A stretch of 64,000 nucleotides of DNA from Pareuzebyella sediminis (GCF_008367235.1 NZ_VTZS01000001.1:496001-560000), one strand, 5' to 3'. Counted from the first letter of the stretch, positions 37,016-47,723 are shown. The notes: generated from the sequence alone by a model not told the origin. Made by a program: numbers and translations.

Positions 37016-38290
37016 ATGAAAAAAGTGCTCATCATAACCTATTATTGGCCGCCTGCCGGAGGGCCTGGGGTGCAGCGCTGGTTAAAGTTCGTCAAGTACC
37101 TGCCAGATTTTAATGTAGAGCCAGTACTATATATTCCTGAAAATCCGCATTACCCTATTGAAGATCCATCTCTGATCAAGGAAATTCCTAAAGAAATTAC
37201 AACCTATCAACACCCCATTTTTGAACCCTATTCACTGGCCAAATTCCTATCCGCCAAAAAGACGAAGCGTATCAGTTCAGGTATCATCCAAGAAAAAGAC
37301 CAATCCCTACTAGAAAGGTCAATGCTATGGGTAAGAGGAAATTTTTTCATACCAGATGCCCGAAAATTTTGGATCAAACCATCGGTTCGGTTTTTACTAG
37401 ACGTTCTTGAGAAAGAAAAAGCAGATACGATCATAACTACTGGTCCTCCCCATAGTGTGCATTTGATAGGACTCGCTTTGAAAAAGCAGCTTCCCAAACT
37501 TCGTTGGATCGCCGATTTTAGGGACCCATGGACCTCAATAGGGTATCACAAAAAACTTAAACTCACGAATTCATCACAAAGGAAACATAAAAAGCTGGAG
37601 CACGAAGTTTTAAGTAATGCTGATTCCATTATTACGACCAGTGCTACAACAAGGCATGAGTTTGAAAATTTGACGAAACGTCCTATTAAGGTCATTACTA
37701 ATGGATTCGATAGTCGTTATGAAGGGTCAATCGATCTCGACAAAAGTTTTACGATTTCTCATATCGGATCCATGCTTGCTGGAAGAAACCCCAAAAACCT
37801 ATGGAAGGTTTTATCAGAGTTAACTACCGAAAACTCGGTTTTTCGAGCTGATTTACAACTTGAGTTTATGGGAGTGGTCAGTCAAGATGTGATGGATACT
37901 CTTTATCGCTATGAACTGGGGCCCTATATCAAAATGAAAGGTTATGGCTCGCACGCAGAGGCAGTCAGAAAACAACGGCAATCTCAGCTTTTGTTGCTTG
38001 TCGAGATAAATTCAAGAGAGACCGAAGGGATAATTCCCGGGAAGCTTTTCGAGTATATGGCCGCCAAAAGACCTATCTTGGCCTTAGGACCTAAGAACTG
38101 GGAAGCAGGTGAGATGGTTCTCAACACCAATTCTGGTAAGGTATTTAATTATGAATCCCATGGTGATTTAAAGGATACTATACTTCAATGGTACGGGGCC
38201 TTTAAGAAGGGAAAATTGACTGCCAATTCGGAAAACATAACGATGTATAGTCGAAAGTCCCTTACCGAAGAACTTGTCAAACTACTTTAA
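37016..38290 (+). CDS. GT4-type glycosyltransferase
   Basis: A 424-aa cytoplasmic GT-B enzyme. The N-terminus has YYWPPAGGPGVQRWLKFVKYL (donor-loop and acceptor region of GT4), and the C-terminal half has the E-x7-E type motif in EGIIPGKLFEYMAAKRPIL, where the second Glu binds the sugar nucleotide. It is translationally coupled to the flippase: stop and start share one base (TTTAATG). It probably adds a sugar to a lipid-linked glycan; donor and acceptor are unknown. Confidence 0.85.
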   Translation: MKKVLIITYYWPPAGGPGVQRWLKFVKYLPDFNVEPVLYIPENPHYPIEDPSLIKEIPKEITTYQHPIFEPYSLAKFLSAKKTKRISSGIIQEKDQSLLERSMLWVRGNFFIPDARKFWIKPSVRFLLDVLEKEKADTIITTGPPHSVHLIGLALKKQLPKLRWIADFRDPWTSIGYHKKLKLTNSSQRKHKKLEHEVLSNADSIITTSATTRHEFENLTKRPIKVITNGFDSRYEGSIDLDKSFTISHIGSMLAGRNPKNLWKVLSELTTENSVFRADLQLEFMGVVSQDVMDTLYRYELGPYIKMKGYGSHAEAVRKQRQSQLLLLVEINSRETEGIIPGKLFEYMAAKRPILALGPKNWEAGEMVLNTNSGKVFNYESHGDLKDTILQWYGAFKKGKLTANSENITMYSRKSLTEELVKLL

Positions 38291-39753
38291 TGGGTATTGT
38301 ATTTAAACAATCGCTTAACAATGCCATAATCACTTATCTGGGGTTCGGCCTAGGAGCATTGAATACGTTGGTCCTATATCTTAATTTTATGGATCCGAAG
38401 TATTTTGGATTGATTCAGGTGGTTCTCTCGACCTCTTATGTGTTAATGCCAATTCTCGCTTTCGGGGTTCCAAATAGTTTGGTAAAGTACTATAGCAGCT
38501 TTACGGATAAGAGAACCATTGATGGTTTTTTGACGTTAATGCTGCTCTTGCCTTTGATTGCCATGCTTCCCATAGGAATAATCACGCTGTTGTTAAATAG
38601 TACTATCGGCGCCTTTTTGGCAAGAGAAAACCCAATAGTGCAGGATTATGTCTGGCACATTTACCTCATAGGAATAGCCATGGCCTATTTTGAGGTTTTC
38701 TATGGTTGGGCCCGCGTGCAATTAAAGTCCGTTTTCGGAAATTTCATGAAAGAAATTTTTACAAGGGTGGGTCAAACTATGCTCTTGTTGCTACTCTATT
38801 TTGACCATATCACCGTTGAAGAATTTATATGGGTTTTGGTGGCCATCTACCTTTTTCGTACCCTGATAATGAAATTATATGCGTATCGTTTACGTGCGCC
38901 ACGACTTAATTTTAGTTTCCCGGGCAATAGTCGGGAGATTATCCTGTATAGTACCCTAATAATTTTAGGGGGTTCTACGGCTATTGTTCTACTGGAGGTA
39001 GATAAGGTCATGATCAATCAATTTATTCAAATCGAGAACGTAGCCTATTTTAGTGTAGCGGGCTTTATCGCTATGGTCATTGCCGTACCATCAAGGTCGA
39101 TGCACCAAATAACCTATCCTTTAACGGCTAAAATGTTAAATGAGAATGACCAAAAGGGCCTGAAAAGATTATATCAAAGAACCTCTGTGACCCTATTCGT
39201 CGTTGCCGGGTTATTGTTCATTCTTATATTGTCAAATCTCGATGACCTTTATCGATTATTGCCCGAACCTTATGGCAAAGGCTATTTTATATTCATTTGG
39301 CTTGGGCTGGCCAAATTGTTTGACGCAGTCATGGGGAATAATAATGCGATTCTTTATAATTCAGATTATTATCGTTCTGTTTTGGTGATGGGTGTTTTTC
39401 TGGCACTTTTTACCGTATTGTTCAACTTGTGGTTGATACCGACTTTCGGTTTAAATGGGGCAGCGATAGCCAGTTTCTCGGCTTTTTTTCTGTATAATTG
39501 TACCAAACTTATTTTTGTTAAATGGAGATTCGGCATTCTTCCTTTTACTTGGGATACCGCTAAAATAATGGCACTTTTGATGGGCGTGGGTTACGTGTTT
39601 TATATTATACAATTTTCGTCCCATCCGTTTTTGAACATTGTTTTGAAAGGTTTCATTATGGTCTTGATATATGTATGGATTGTCTATCGTTATAAAATAT
39701 CTGATGATATATACGATGTTTTGAATAAATTTTTTAAGAAGCTTAAACTTTAA
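38290..39753 (+). CDS. Lipid-linked oligosaccharide flippase (Wzx/MOP family)
   Basis: A 487-aa inner-membrane protein with about 14 hydrophobic helices. The first (about residues 10-31) and the LEVDKVMINQFI loop fit the polysaccharide-exporter family (PF01943/PF13440). It overlaps the GT4 gene by one base, so both belong to one glycan export step. No polymerase (Wzy) or chain-length protein lies nearby, so the pathway is incomplete in this window. Confidence 0.85.
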   Translation: MGIVFKQSLNNAIITYLGFGLGALNTLVLYLNFMDPKYFGLIQVVLSTSYVLMPILAFGVPNSLVKYYSSFTDKRTIDGFLTLMLLLPLIAMLPIGIITLLLNSTIGAFLARENPIVQDYVWHIYLIGIAMAYFEVFYGWARVQLKSVFGNFMKEIFTRVGQTMLLLLLYFDHITVEEFIWVLVAIYLFRTLIMKLYAYRLRAPRLNFSFPGNSREIILYSTLIILGGSTAIVLLEVDKVMINQFIQIENVAYFSVAGFIAMVIAVPSRSMHQITYPLTAKMLNENDQKGLKRLYQRTSVTLFVVAGLLFILILSNLDDLYRLLPEPYGKGYFIFIWLGLAKLFDAVMGNNNAILYNSDYYRSVLVMGVFLALFTVLFNLWLIPTFGLNGAAIASFSAFFLYNCTKLIFVKWRFGILPFTWDTAKIMALLMGVGYVFYIIQFSSHPFLNIVLKGFIMVLIYVWIVYRYKISDDIYDVLNKFFKKLKL

Positions 39754-39819
39754 AAATCATACTTTTCTTAATAGATAACGAAAGTTATTTTATATATTTT
39801 TAGTCAGATAAAAGAGACG

Positions 39820-40665
39820 ATGAAGTATATTGTCGAAGGCCATTTTAGTGCCGCCCTATGTAGAGACTTTTCCGAACCGATTGGTAAGGCCGAACTAAAA
39901 ATCTACGATTTAGGTGAATCAGTAGACGAGCGATTACATTTATTGAACCTTGATAGATGTCAAGAGCCGCTCGAGAAGAAGGCAATCTTGAGAAAAGAAG
40001 AATTTTTGGTCGGTAACGGAACTACCGATACACAGGGAAAATATAGGATTGAACTTCATTATACCTATCAGGGGGGAGCCTTGGCAATAGATCTTTGTAT
40101 AAGTAATATTCCTGGTCAAAAAAATACGCCTCAAAAATCAGTTCAATTTGTTGTCCAAAAGATGACACCGATATGGAGAAAGAAAGAAGAAGGTTCCTAT
40201 TATATTTGGAATTATCGTTTGCCCTTTGATTTTTGGTCTCAATTGCGGATATCTTTTGATGCTTGGATGATATGCGGATATTTGAAGTCTAAAGATGATA
40301 GAAAATTACCACTGAAAGGAGTAAAGGTGTTGGCCTTTGATGCAGATTGGATTAAAGATGATTTTCTTGGCGAGGCCCTAACGGATGAAACCGGAGCTTT
40401 TAGAATCGACTACAATGGCAAGGATTTTAAGAGAACTTTTCTATCTCCATTAATCAATGTCGAGACGCCGTTCAGGGTCATTCCGGGCCCAGGGGTTTAT
40501 TTTAAAGCGCAAAATTCCCAGGGTGCGTATATCCTTGAGGAGAGCCGCTCGTTGGGAAATCAAGATGGAAGGAAAAATATACCTCATTGTTTTTATGTCG
40601 ATCTTTACATTAATTCAGAAAAGGCGGAGAGTCTTGGGGCCAAAAAATCACTTGGTGAAAATTAA
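39820..40665 (+). CDS. Protein with transthyretin-like beta domains, unknown function
   Basis: A 281-aa protein without clear signal peptide or membrane helix. It contains two Ig/transthyretin-like stretches: an N-terminal one with GNGTTDTQGKYRIELHY (about residues 66-82) and a second with GVKVLAFDADWIKDDFLGEALTDETGAFRIDY (about 168-199), which have the usual turn of a cargo-modifying carboxypeptidase-like fold. It is the first gene of a tight three-gene run with a 122-aa protein and a YdeP-type molybdopterin enzyme. A role with that oxidoreductase is inferred only from position. Confidence 0.6.
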   Translation: MKYIVEGHFSAALCRDFSEPIGKAELKIYDLGESVDERLHLLNLDRCQEPLEKKAILRKEEFLVGNGTTDTQGKYRIELHYTYQGGALAIDLCISNIPGQKNTPQKSVQFVVQKMTPIWRKKEEGSYYIWNYRLPFDFWSQLRISFDAWMICGYLKSKDDRKLPLKGVKVLAFDADWIKDDFLGEALTDETGAFRIDYNGKDFKRTFLSPLINVETPFRVIPGPGVYFKAQNSQGAYILEESRSLGNQDGRKNIPHCFYVDLYINSEKAESLGAKKSLGEN

Positions 40666-40674
40666 GAGTACAAC

Positions 40675-41043
40675 ATGAAAATTAGAATTAAGGGCAATGC
40701 TATTCGAATTCGCATCACAAAATCAGAGGTGGCCGATTTTTGCAAGAACGGATACCTTGAAGAAAAGACTTTCTTCAATACCGGGGTATTCAAATATGCA
40801 ATAAGACAAGAGCGAAATGCATCGTGCTTTGAGGCCATATTTGAAGACAACACCATTAGTTTCATCTTGCCAAAAGAAATGGTCGAAAGCTGGGAAGTCA
40901 ATGAGGTGGTGGGTTTTGAGAATATCGTGGTCTTATCGGATGGGAAAGAACTTTCTCTGCTTTTGGAAAAGGACTTTACGTGTCTGGAACCTCGCAAAGA
41001 AGATCAAACCGACAATTATCCGAATCCAAAATTTGCAGAATGA
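40675..41043 (+). CDS. Small conserved protein upstream of YdeP
   Basis: A 122-aa cytoplasmic protein rich in beta structure. It begins MKIRIKGNAIRIRITKSEV and contains FEDNTISFILPKEMVESW. The last four bases overlap the start of the YdeP-like gene (ATGA), which implies coupled translation. I recall similar small proteins beside FdhF/YdeP genes in Bacteroidota. The function is unknown; a cofactor- or maturation-related role for the molybdopterin enzyme is only a guess. Confidence 0.65.
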   Translation: MKIRIKGNAIRIRITKSEVADFCKNGYLEEKTFFNTGVFKYAIRQERNASCFEAIFEDNTISFILPKEMVESWEVNEVVGFENIVVLSDGKELSLLLEKDFTCLEPRKEDQTDNYPNPKFAE

Positions 41044-43340
41044 AAAAGGATTTTCAAAGAGAGGTCTCTATACATGGAACACAGGAACTTTTAGATATTA
41101 GATTAAAAGATCCGGTTAGGCATGCGGCCGGAAAGCTAGGTGTGAAAGAGGCTTTACGACACAGCTTCAAGGAAATGGGGGTAGTACGATCGATGCGTGC
41201 ATTGTTGGAAATGAACCAAGAAGACGGCTTTGATTGCCCCAGTTGTGCGTGGCCGAATCCAGAAAATCCATCTGTCATTGCCGAATACTGTGAAAATGGG
41301 GCTAAAGCTCTAGCTGATGAGGCAACCACTCAATTTATAGACCGCAAGTTTTTTAAAAACTACTCCGTAGAAGAACTTTCAAGATTGTCAGATTATCAGC
41401 TCAACAATTTTGGTAGATTGACCGAGCCTTTGGTGCTACGTGCAGGTAAGGTCCATTACGAACCTATTTCATGGGAGGAAGCATATGAACTGATCAGTCA
41501 ACAGCTAAAGGCACTGAATGCGCCCGATGAAGCGATATTTTATACTTCTGGACGGTCAAGTAATGAGGCCGCCTATCTCTATGGAATGTTTGCGAGGGCG
41601 TTCGGAACCAATAATATGCCCGATTGTTCAAACATGTGTCATGAATCGAGCGGGGTAGCACTTTCCGAAACTTTGGGTATTGGAAAGGGTTCCGTGAAGC
41701 TAGAAGATTTATATGAGGCTGAAATCGTAATCGTAGCTGGGCAGAATCCAGGTACAAACCATCCCAGAATGTTGAGTGCCCTGGAAAAGTGTAAGGAAAA
41801 TGGGGGAAAGGTGATCAGTATCAATCCACTTGAAGAATCCGGAATGGTCAATTTTAAGAATCCCCAAAAGATTAAGGGGCTGCTTGGATTTGGGGAAGGT
41901 ATGGCCGATTTGCATCTTCCAGTGAAGATCAATCAAGATATTCCATTGGTCAAATTATTACTGAAAAGGCTTGCGGCCATTGACGCTATCCAGGGAGACA
42001 TATTCGACCATGAGTTTATGAATAATTATGTAGAAGGCTATGAAGAACTTTTGTCCGACCTTGACCGGTATGACGAAAATGAGCTGTTAGATCAATGTGG
42101 CGTTGATAAAAACAAAATCGAGGAGGCGGTATCGTTGTTAGCCTCTCGCACCAAAATTGTGGTTTGTTGGGCAATGGGTTTGACGCAACATAAAAATGGC
42201 GTAGCGAACATACGCGAATATGTGAATTTATTATTATTGAAGGGCGCCATTGGCAAACCAAATTGCGGCACCTGTCCGGTTAGGGGACACAGCAATGTAC
42301 AGGGAGATCGAAGTGTTGGAATCATGCATTATGTGGACCAAGATTTGAACCAACGGATACGGGAACATTTAGGTTTTGAACCACCTAAAGAACCTGGAGT
42401 TGACACGGTAGGGGCAATCAAAGCGATGTATGATGGAAAAAGTCGGGTGTTTATATGTTTAGGAGGAAATTTTCTGATGGCCGCCTCCGATACAGAATAT
42501 ACCGCAAAAGCCTTACAGCGCTGTGAACTCACGGTACAGATCAGTACAAAACTCAACCGTTCACATTTGATAACTGGACAAACTGCCCTTATTCTTCCCA
42601 CTTTCGGGCGTTCTGAAAAGGATATGAAAAATGGTAATTTGCGATATCTCACCATGGAAGATAGTATGGGAAGGGTACGCCAATCTCGTGGTCTTTTACA
42701 ACCTGTCTCAGAAGCAATTAAAAGTGAACCCGAACTTATTGCCCAATTGGCGGATACTTTTTTCCAAGGGCAGCATTCGGTCAATTGGAAAGCCATGTCG
42801 ATAGACTACGACCTTATCCGACAGAGTATCGATACGGTTATAAAAGGTTTTGAGAACACCTCGAAGCGCTCAAAGGGAATAGGGTATTATCTGCCCAACA
42901 ATGCACGAGTTCTCGATTTCAGTATGCTTCCGAATGGTAAGGCACGCCTTACTCTCAATCCCTTACCTGAGCATCCTTTAAAGAAAAATGAATTTCTGCT
43001 AATGACCATTCGCTCTCACGACCAATTCAATACTACCATTTATGGACTAGATGATCGTTATCGTGGAGTATATAATGAGCGACGTGTACTTTTTATAAAC
43101 CCTAAAGACATGGCTGATCAAGGGTATACAAAGTTAGAAAAGGTCGATATAGATAGCTGTTATGATAACACGCTTAGAACGGCACGTAATTTTTTGATAG
43201 TTCCTTACAATATACCCACGGGCAATTTAGCCGCTTATTTTCCGGAAACCAATGTTTTGGTCCCATACAATCATTATGCCGACAAGAGCAAAACGCCAAT
43301 TAGCAAGTCGATACGGGTTACCCTTCGAAAAGCTCAATAA
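41040..43340 (+). CDS. FdhF/YdeP family molybdopterin oxidoreductase
   Basis: A 766-aa cytoplasmic enzyme of the formate-dehydrogenase-like molybdopterin family. CPSC lies at about residues 65-68 near the N-terminus for a possible Fe-S cluster. Cofactor-binding blocks follow: FYTSGRSSNEAAYLYG, DCSNMCHESSG (around residue 200, where formate dehydrogenases carry Cys/Sec), VVAGQNPGTNHPRML, and the C-terminal RSHDQFNTTIYGLDDRYRG. YdeP homologues contribute to acid resistance in E. coli, substrate unknown. I chose the ATG at 41040 because it overlaps the upstream stop; an upstream GTG at 40980 lies inside the previous gene. Confidence 0.85.
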   Translation: MKKDFQREVSIHGTQELLDIRLKDPVRHAAGKLGVKEALRHSFKEMGVVRSMRALLEMNQEDGFDCPSCAWPNPENPSVIAEYCENGAKALADEATTQFIDRKFFKNYSVEELSRLSDYQLNNFGRLTEPLVLRAGKVHYEPISWEEAYELISQQLKALNAPDEAIFYTSGRSSNEAAYLYGMFARAFGTNNMPDCSNMCHESSGVALSETLGIGKGSVKLEDLYEAEIVIVAGQNPGTNHPRMLSALEKCKENGGKVISINPLEESGMVNFKNPQKIKGLLGFGEGMADLHLPVKINQDIPLVKLLLKRLAAIDAIQGDIFDHEFMNNYVEGYEELLSDLDRYDENELLDQCGVDKNKIEEAVSLLASRTKIVVCWAMGLTQHKNGVANIREYVNLLLLKGAIGKPNCGTCPVRGHSNVQGDRSVGIMHYVDQDLNQRIREHLGFEPPKEPGVDTVGAIKAMYDGKSRVFICLGGNFLMAASDTEYTAKALQRCELTVQISTKLNRSHLITGQTALILPTFGRSEKDMKNGNLRYLTMEDSMGRVRQSRGLLQPVSEAIKSEPELIAQLADTFFQGQHSVNWKAMSIDYDLIRQSIDTVIKGFENTSKRSKGIGYYLPNNARVLDFSMLPNGKARLTLNPLPEHPLKKNEFLLMTIRSHDQFNTTIYGLDDRYRGVYNERRVLFINPKDMADQGYTKLEKVDIDSCYDNTLRTARNFLIVPYNIPTGNLAAYFPETNVLVPYNHYADKSKTPISKSIRVTLRKAQ

Positions 43341-43366
43341 TCAGATTTGGTACATAGGGAACAAAA

Positions 43367-43401
43367 AACCCCCGCAGCGGATTTATCGGCTGCGGGGGTA
43401 A
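43367..43401. terminator. Bidirectional rho-independent terminator
   Basis: Eleven-bp stem ACCCCCGCAGC paired with GCTGCGGGGGT, with an A-run on the left side. It lies between the YdeP gene (+) and the Arg-rich secreted protein gene (-), which converge. The A-run serves the - strand transcript best. Confidence 0.75.
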
Positions 43402-43430
43402 ACAACTAACCAACCTAAAAACTATCTTTA

Positions 43431-44651
43431 TTAGTATGACCTAGAACTTCGCGTTGATGACGTTCTGGCCCTATTATTGCTACTTCTCGATGGCACTTTG
43501 GCGACATTTCTTCTTGCTGAAGAACTTCGGGTAGAAACAGAACTTCTACTTCTTGTAGGTGCCTGCTTCATTGTTCTTCTCGCCGTAGAAGTACTTCTTG
43601 TAGCCACCTTATTTGGCCTTTGGGGTGCCTTATAGGTCTTTGTACTGCGAGTTACCGTTTTGCTCCTTGGGGTTTGCCTTACCGTTCGCTTGGTTACCGT
43701 ATTCCGTTTTGGGTTTCTAACGGTTGTTGACCTTTTGACGACCGTGTTCGAAGACTTGGTATTGCCTCTTCGATAGGTATTGCCCTTACCGGGATTCGAC
43801 CTGTTGACCGTCGATCTTGTTGTAGCATTTCTATTAACCCCATTAGATCGAACTGCATTCCCTTGTCGGTTCAAGCTCCGGTTGTCCCTTTTATTGATGG
43901 TCCCATTTGATCTAGAGATACCGTTATTTCGTTGTGCTACATTTCTATTGCTTCTTGATGCATTCTCTCTCAGTGCAACACGCTTGTCGTTTCTATATAC
44001 TTGAGAACGCTCTCGACGTACCTGATTATACCTATGTGTCTTGCCTATTTTTGCATAGGCCCGTCGGTGATTATGTAGATAGGGTCTATAATAGGTGTAA
44101 CGTATGGGTCTATAATACCTTCTATAAGGCCTGTTGAACACTAGGCTAAAACCTATAGCTGGCCTAATGAAAAACCTATGAAATGGTCTAAATATATAAT
44201 GTCTATTATACATATTGATATAGCCGGTATGATAATCATAAAATCCACGGGTATTATAATACACCTGCATTCCACCTATTCTTCTTACCCTTCCGCTGTT
44301 ATAGCTTAAATCGACATTGCCTATTTGGGTAACCCTACCATAATAATCATAGTAGATCGGAATATTCTCTATTTGGATAACGGCTCCGTAATCATCGTAC
44401 TGTACGTATGGGTTATAATCGAAACCTGAATTAAATGTTATTCCATTTCTTCGTCCTACCACTCGGTCATCAATATAAAAATCGAATTCACCATCGGGAT
44501 ATACCGAAAACGTAATGCCATTTTCCACAAAGATGAAAGAGTCGTTGTACCTATAAGCATTGCGTTCTGCAACCTTATTTTCCGTACCGTTGGCCAAGGT
44601 ACTCGCTGTACCAAGTACTAGGGCCGATAAAAAGAGTACTAAGTTTTTCAT
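43431..44651 (-). CDS. Secreted protein with long Arg/Ser/Thr-rich low-complexity tail
   Basis: A 406-aa protein. A signal peptide (about residues 1-21, ending STLANG) is followed by a Tyr/Gly/Asn-rich folded region with short beta repeats (about 35-200; YDDYGAVIQIENIPIYYDYYGRVTQIG type). About 200 residues of extremely basic, low-complexity sequence follow (from 205 to the end), almost all Arg, Ser, Thr, Asn and Lys. No catalytic motif. It could bind polyanions such as LPS or extracellular DNA, or be cross-linked in the envelope. Family and function are not recognised. Confidence 0.7.
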   Translation of the reverse strand: MKNLVLFLSALVLGTASTLANGTENKVAERNAYRYNDSFIFVENGITFSVYPDGEFDFYIDDRVVGRRNGITFNSGFDYNPYVQYDDYGAVIQIENIPIYYDYYGRVTQIGNVDLSYNSGRVRRIGGMQVYYNTRGFYDYHTGYINMYNRHYIFRPFHRFFIRPAIGFSLVFNRPYRRYYRPIRYTYYRPYLHNHRRAYAKIGKTHRYNQVRRERSQVYRNDKRVALRENASRSNRNVAQRNNGISRSNGTINKRDNRSLNRQGNAVRSNGVNRNATTRSTVNRSNPGKGNTYRRGNTKSSNTVVKRSTTVRNPKRNTVTKRTVRQTPRSKTVTRSTKTYKAPQRPNKVATRSTSTARRTMKQAPTRSRSSVSTRSSSARRNVAKVPSRSSNNRARTSSTRSSRSY

Positions 44652-44929
44652 GATATAAGGTTTTTAATTCTCAATGCAACTATTTGCATTCGATTTGTAT
44701 ATACCAAACAGCATGCCAAAATTTATAAAATATTGATTATGAGTTAATTATGATTTTTAAAATAATTGTAAAGAACCACTTTCAATACTTATGTCGCTAT
44801 GTAAACAACTTAAATACAGGAAAGAATCGAACATATAAAGTGAGGTGAAATACTTACCAGCTCGAAAGATTACGGCCTATTTGACAGAAAAATTCAGGGC
44901 TCATGGTATAGACCTGGCCTTTTGAAGGA

Positions 44930-47707
44930 CTATAATTTTTCTTTCAAGTAATTCGCGGTAAACGACGAATCGCTTTTTACGAGCTCTTCCGGGGTTCCCG
45001 TTGCTACTAAGTTACCCCCGTTTTCTCCTCCTTCCGGACCTAGATCAATAATATGGTCTGCACATTTGATCAGCTCTATATTGTGTTCGATTACGATGAC
45101 CGAATGACCACGGGCAATTAAGGCATCGAACGATTTTAAAAGTTTTTTTATGTCATGAAAGTGGAGTCCTGTAGTGGGCTCATCGAAAATAAAAAGAGCC
45201 TTATCTTTTGTAGTTCCTTTCACAAGAAAAGAGGCCAGTTTTATACGCTGCGCCTCTCCACCCGATAGGGTAGAGGAAGATTGCCCGAGAGTTACATAGC
45301 CTAAGCCGACGTCTTGTAATGGCTTCAACTTGTTCACAATTTTTGTCTGTTGATAGTTCTCGAAGAAAGCAATGGCATCGTCGATGGTCATACATAGAAT
45401 ATCATCTATATTTACATCATTGAATTTAACCTCAAGCACTTCTTTCTTAAATCGTTTGCCACCGCAGGTCTCACACTCTAAATGAACATCGGCCATAAAT
45501 TGCATTTCCACCGTAATTTCTCCTTCACCTTTACATTTTTCACAACGTCCGCCGTCAACATTAAAAGAAAAATGTTTCGCCTGATACCCTCTGATTTTAC
45601 TTAGTTTTTGTGACGCAAAAAGGTTGCGTATATCGTCATAGGCCTTTATATAGGTCACAGGGTTGGAACGTGATGACCGCCCTATTGGGTTTTGATCAAC
45701 AAATTCTACATGTTTTAGACTTTTATAGCTGCCTTCGACCCCCGAAAATTGCCCAGCTTTTTCGCCGTAACCTCCAACCTCTTTCAAAATAATGGGATAA
45801 AGTAGTTTTTTGACCAACGTACTCTTGCCGCTTCCTGAAACACCGGTAATTACCGTAAGCATGTTTAAGGGAAAGGTTACATCAATGTTCTTCAGATTAT
45901 TCTCCCGCGCCCCTATTAGTTTAACGAAGTTCTTTGATGTACGTCGCTGCTTGGGAACTTCTATTTCTCTTGAACCGTTGAGATAAGCTGCAGTCAGCGA
46001 ATTTGATTTCAGTATTTCGTTGAGAGGGCCGTAAGCTACAACCTCACCACCATGCGTACCGGCTTCAGGTCCAATATCAATAACCTCGTCGGCCGCCTTC
46101 ATAATATCTTCATCGTGCTCTACTACAATTACAGTATTTCCCAAATCACGCAATGATTTCAAGACTTCAATAAGGTTTTCTGTATCTTTTGGATGTAAAC
46201 CTATACTTGGTTCATCTAAGATATACATACTTCCTACCAAGCTACTACCTAGCGAAGTTGCCAGATTGATTCGTTGGCTTTCGCCTCCGGATAGGGTATT
46301 TGATTTTCTGTTGAGGGTAAGATAATTTAAACCAACTTTGCTTATAAAGTCCAAGCGGGTGTTTATTTCCTTTAATAGACGCGATGCTATTTGCCCATCA
46401 TACTTGTTAAGCGAAAGTTCGATGAAAAAGGCCCTGAGCTTTTCAATAGGAAGCTCTACCAAATCTGAAATATTGCTTCCACCGATTTTGACGTAATCGG
46501 TTTCTTTTCGAAGCCTTTTTCCTTTACAGAGGTTACACCTGGTTTTTCCACGATACCGTGATAACATTACCCGATTTTGAATTTTATAGCTTTTGTCCTC
46601 CAACATGGAAAAGAAGTCGTTCAGGCCAGTAAAATGTTCATTTCCATCCCATACCAACTGTTTTTGGTCATTAGAGAGTTGAAACCAAGGTTTATGTATC
46701 GGAAAATCAAATTTGTAAGCCGAATTGACCAGTTGATCCCGATACCAACCCATGCTCTCACCCCGCCAGGGGAAGACGGCATTTTCATATACGGAAAGTG
46801 CCGTGTTCGGCACAACCAAATCCTCGTCTATCCCAATGACATCGCCATATCCTTCACATTTCGGACAAGCACCGTACGGATTATTAAAACTGAACAAATG
46901 TACATTAGGTTCTAAAAATGACATGCCGTCAAGCTCGAACTTATTACTAAAAGTGTGTTTTACTGCGGTATCAAGCTCTTCAATAATACATTCTCCTTTT
47001 CCTTCGAAAAAAGCCGTGTCGATGGCGTTTGCCAATCGATTATAAAAATCTTCATCGTTTTTAACGATCACACGATCGACGACCAAGTGGAACTCACGTC
47101 CGATATCTTTAGGTACAGAATCGATCCGTAAGACTTCATCATGGTATTTGATTCGGGCATAACCTTGTTTGGACAAGAGTTGAAGGGCCTTACCCGTTTC
47201 GCGGTTTTCATCGATTTTGAAAGGGGCCAGAAGTAACAATTTTGTACCCTCCTTATATTTTTTTACCTGTCCAATGACATCACTAACCGTATTCTTCTTG
47301 ACTTCGTCACCTGAAATTGGTGATATGGTTTTCCCGATTCGTGCATACAGTAACTTTAGGTAATCATAAATTTCAGTGGTCGTACCTACTGTAGATCTAG
47401 GGTTACTTGAGTTCACCTTTTGTTCAATGGCGATGGCTGGTGCAATACCTTTTATATAGTCGACCTTTGGCTTGTCAAGTTTACCCAAGAATTGTCGTGC
47501 ATAAGAAGAAAGACTCTCAACATAACGTCGTTGGCCCTCCGCATATAACGTATCAAAGGCTAAACTTGACTTTCCCGAACCGGATAGCCCTGTAATAACA
47601 ACGAGCTTATTTCTGGGTATTACGACGTTTATGTCTTTAAGATTGTGTAGTTTTGCCCCTTTGATAATGATATTTTTTTTGGGGTCGACTTCTTCTATTT
47701 TGAACAT
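44930..47707 (-). CDS. uvrA: Excinuclease ABC subunit A
   Basis: A 925-aa nucleotide-excision repair ATPase that finds bulky DNA lesions with UvrB. Two ABC modules are visible: [14 protein letters not shown] and [10 protein letters not shown] Walker A sites, [12 protein letters not shown] and [12 protein letters not shown] signatures, and [11 protein letters not shown] / [11 protein letters not shown] Walker B regions. Zinc-binding CxxC pairs lie in the first (CPKC, CNLC) and second module ([14 protein letters not shown]). I chose the ATG at 47707 ([11 protein letters not shown]); the in-frame start at 47734 would lie upstream of a -7 promoter box at 47724-47731. Confidence 0.95.
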   Translation of the reverse strand: MFKIEEVDPKKNIIIKGAKLHNLKDINVVIPRNKLVVITGLSGSGKSSLAFDTLYAEGQRRYVESLSSYARQFLGKLDKPKVDYIKGIAPAIAIEQKVNSSNPRSTVGTTTEIYDYLKLLYARIGKTISPISGDEVKKNTVSDVIGQVKKYKEGTKLLLLAPFKIDENRETGKALQLLSKQGYARIKYHDEVLRIDSVPKDIGREFHLVVDRVIVKNDEDFYNRLANAIDTAFFEGKGECIIEELDTAVKHTFSNKFELDGMSFLEPNVHLFSFNNPYGACPKCEGYGDVIGIDEDLVVPNTALSVYENAVFPWRGESMGWYRDQLVNSAYKFDFPIHKPWFQLSNDQKQLVWDGNEHFTGLNDFFSMLEDKSYKIQNRVMLSRYRGKTRCNLCKGKRLRKETDYVKIGGSNISDLVELPIEKLRAFFIELSLNKYDGQIASRLLKEINTRLDFISKVGLNYLTLNRKSNTLSGGESQRINLATSLGSSLVGSMYILDEPSIGLHPKDTENLIEVLKSLRDLGNTVIVVEHDEDIMKAADEVIDIGPEAGTHGGEVVAYGPLNEILKSNSLTAAYLNGSREIEVPKQRRTSKNFVKLIGARENNLKNIDVTFPLNMLTVITGVSGSGKSTLVKKLLYPIILKEVGGYGEKAGQFSGVEGSYKSLKHVEFVDQNPIGRSSRSNPVTYIKAYDDIRNLFASQKLSKIRGYQAKHFSFNVDGGRCEKCKGEGEITVEMQFMADVHLECETCGGKRFKKEVLEVKFNDVNIDDILCMTIDDAIAFFENYQQTKIVNKLKPLQDVGLGYVTLGQSSSTLSGGEAQRIKLASFLVKGTTKDKALFIFDEPTTGLHFHDIKKLLKSFDALIARGHSVIVIEHNIELIKCADHIIDLGPEGGENGGNLVATGTPEELVKSDSSFTANYLKEKL

Positions 47708-47723
47708 ACCTAAGATTAGGGTG

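Noticed and set aside
40980-41039. Upstream GTG start for the YdeP gene
   Set aside because: It lies deep inside the coding end of the 122-aa gene; the ATG at 41040 overlaps that stop by 4 bp, the usual coupled layout.
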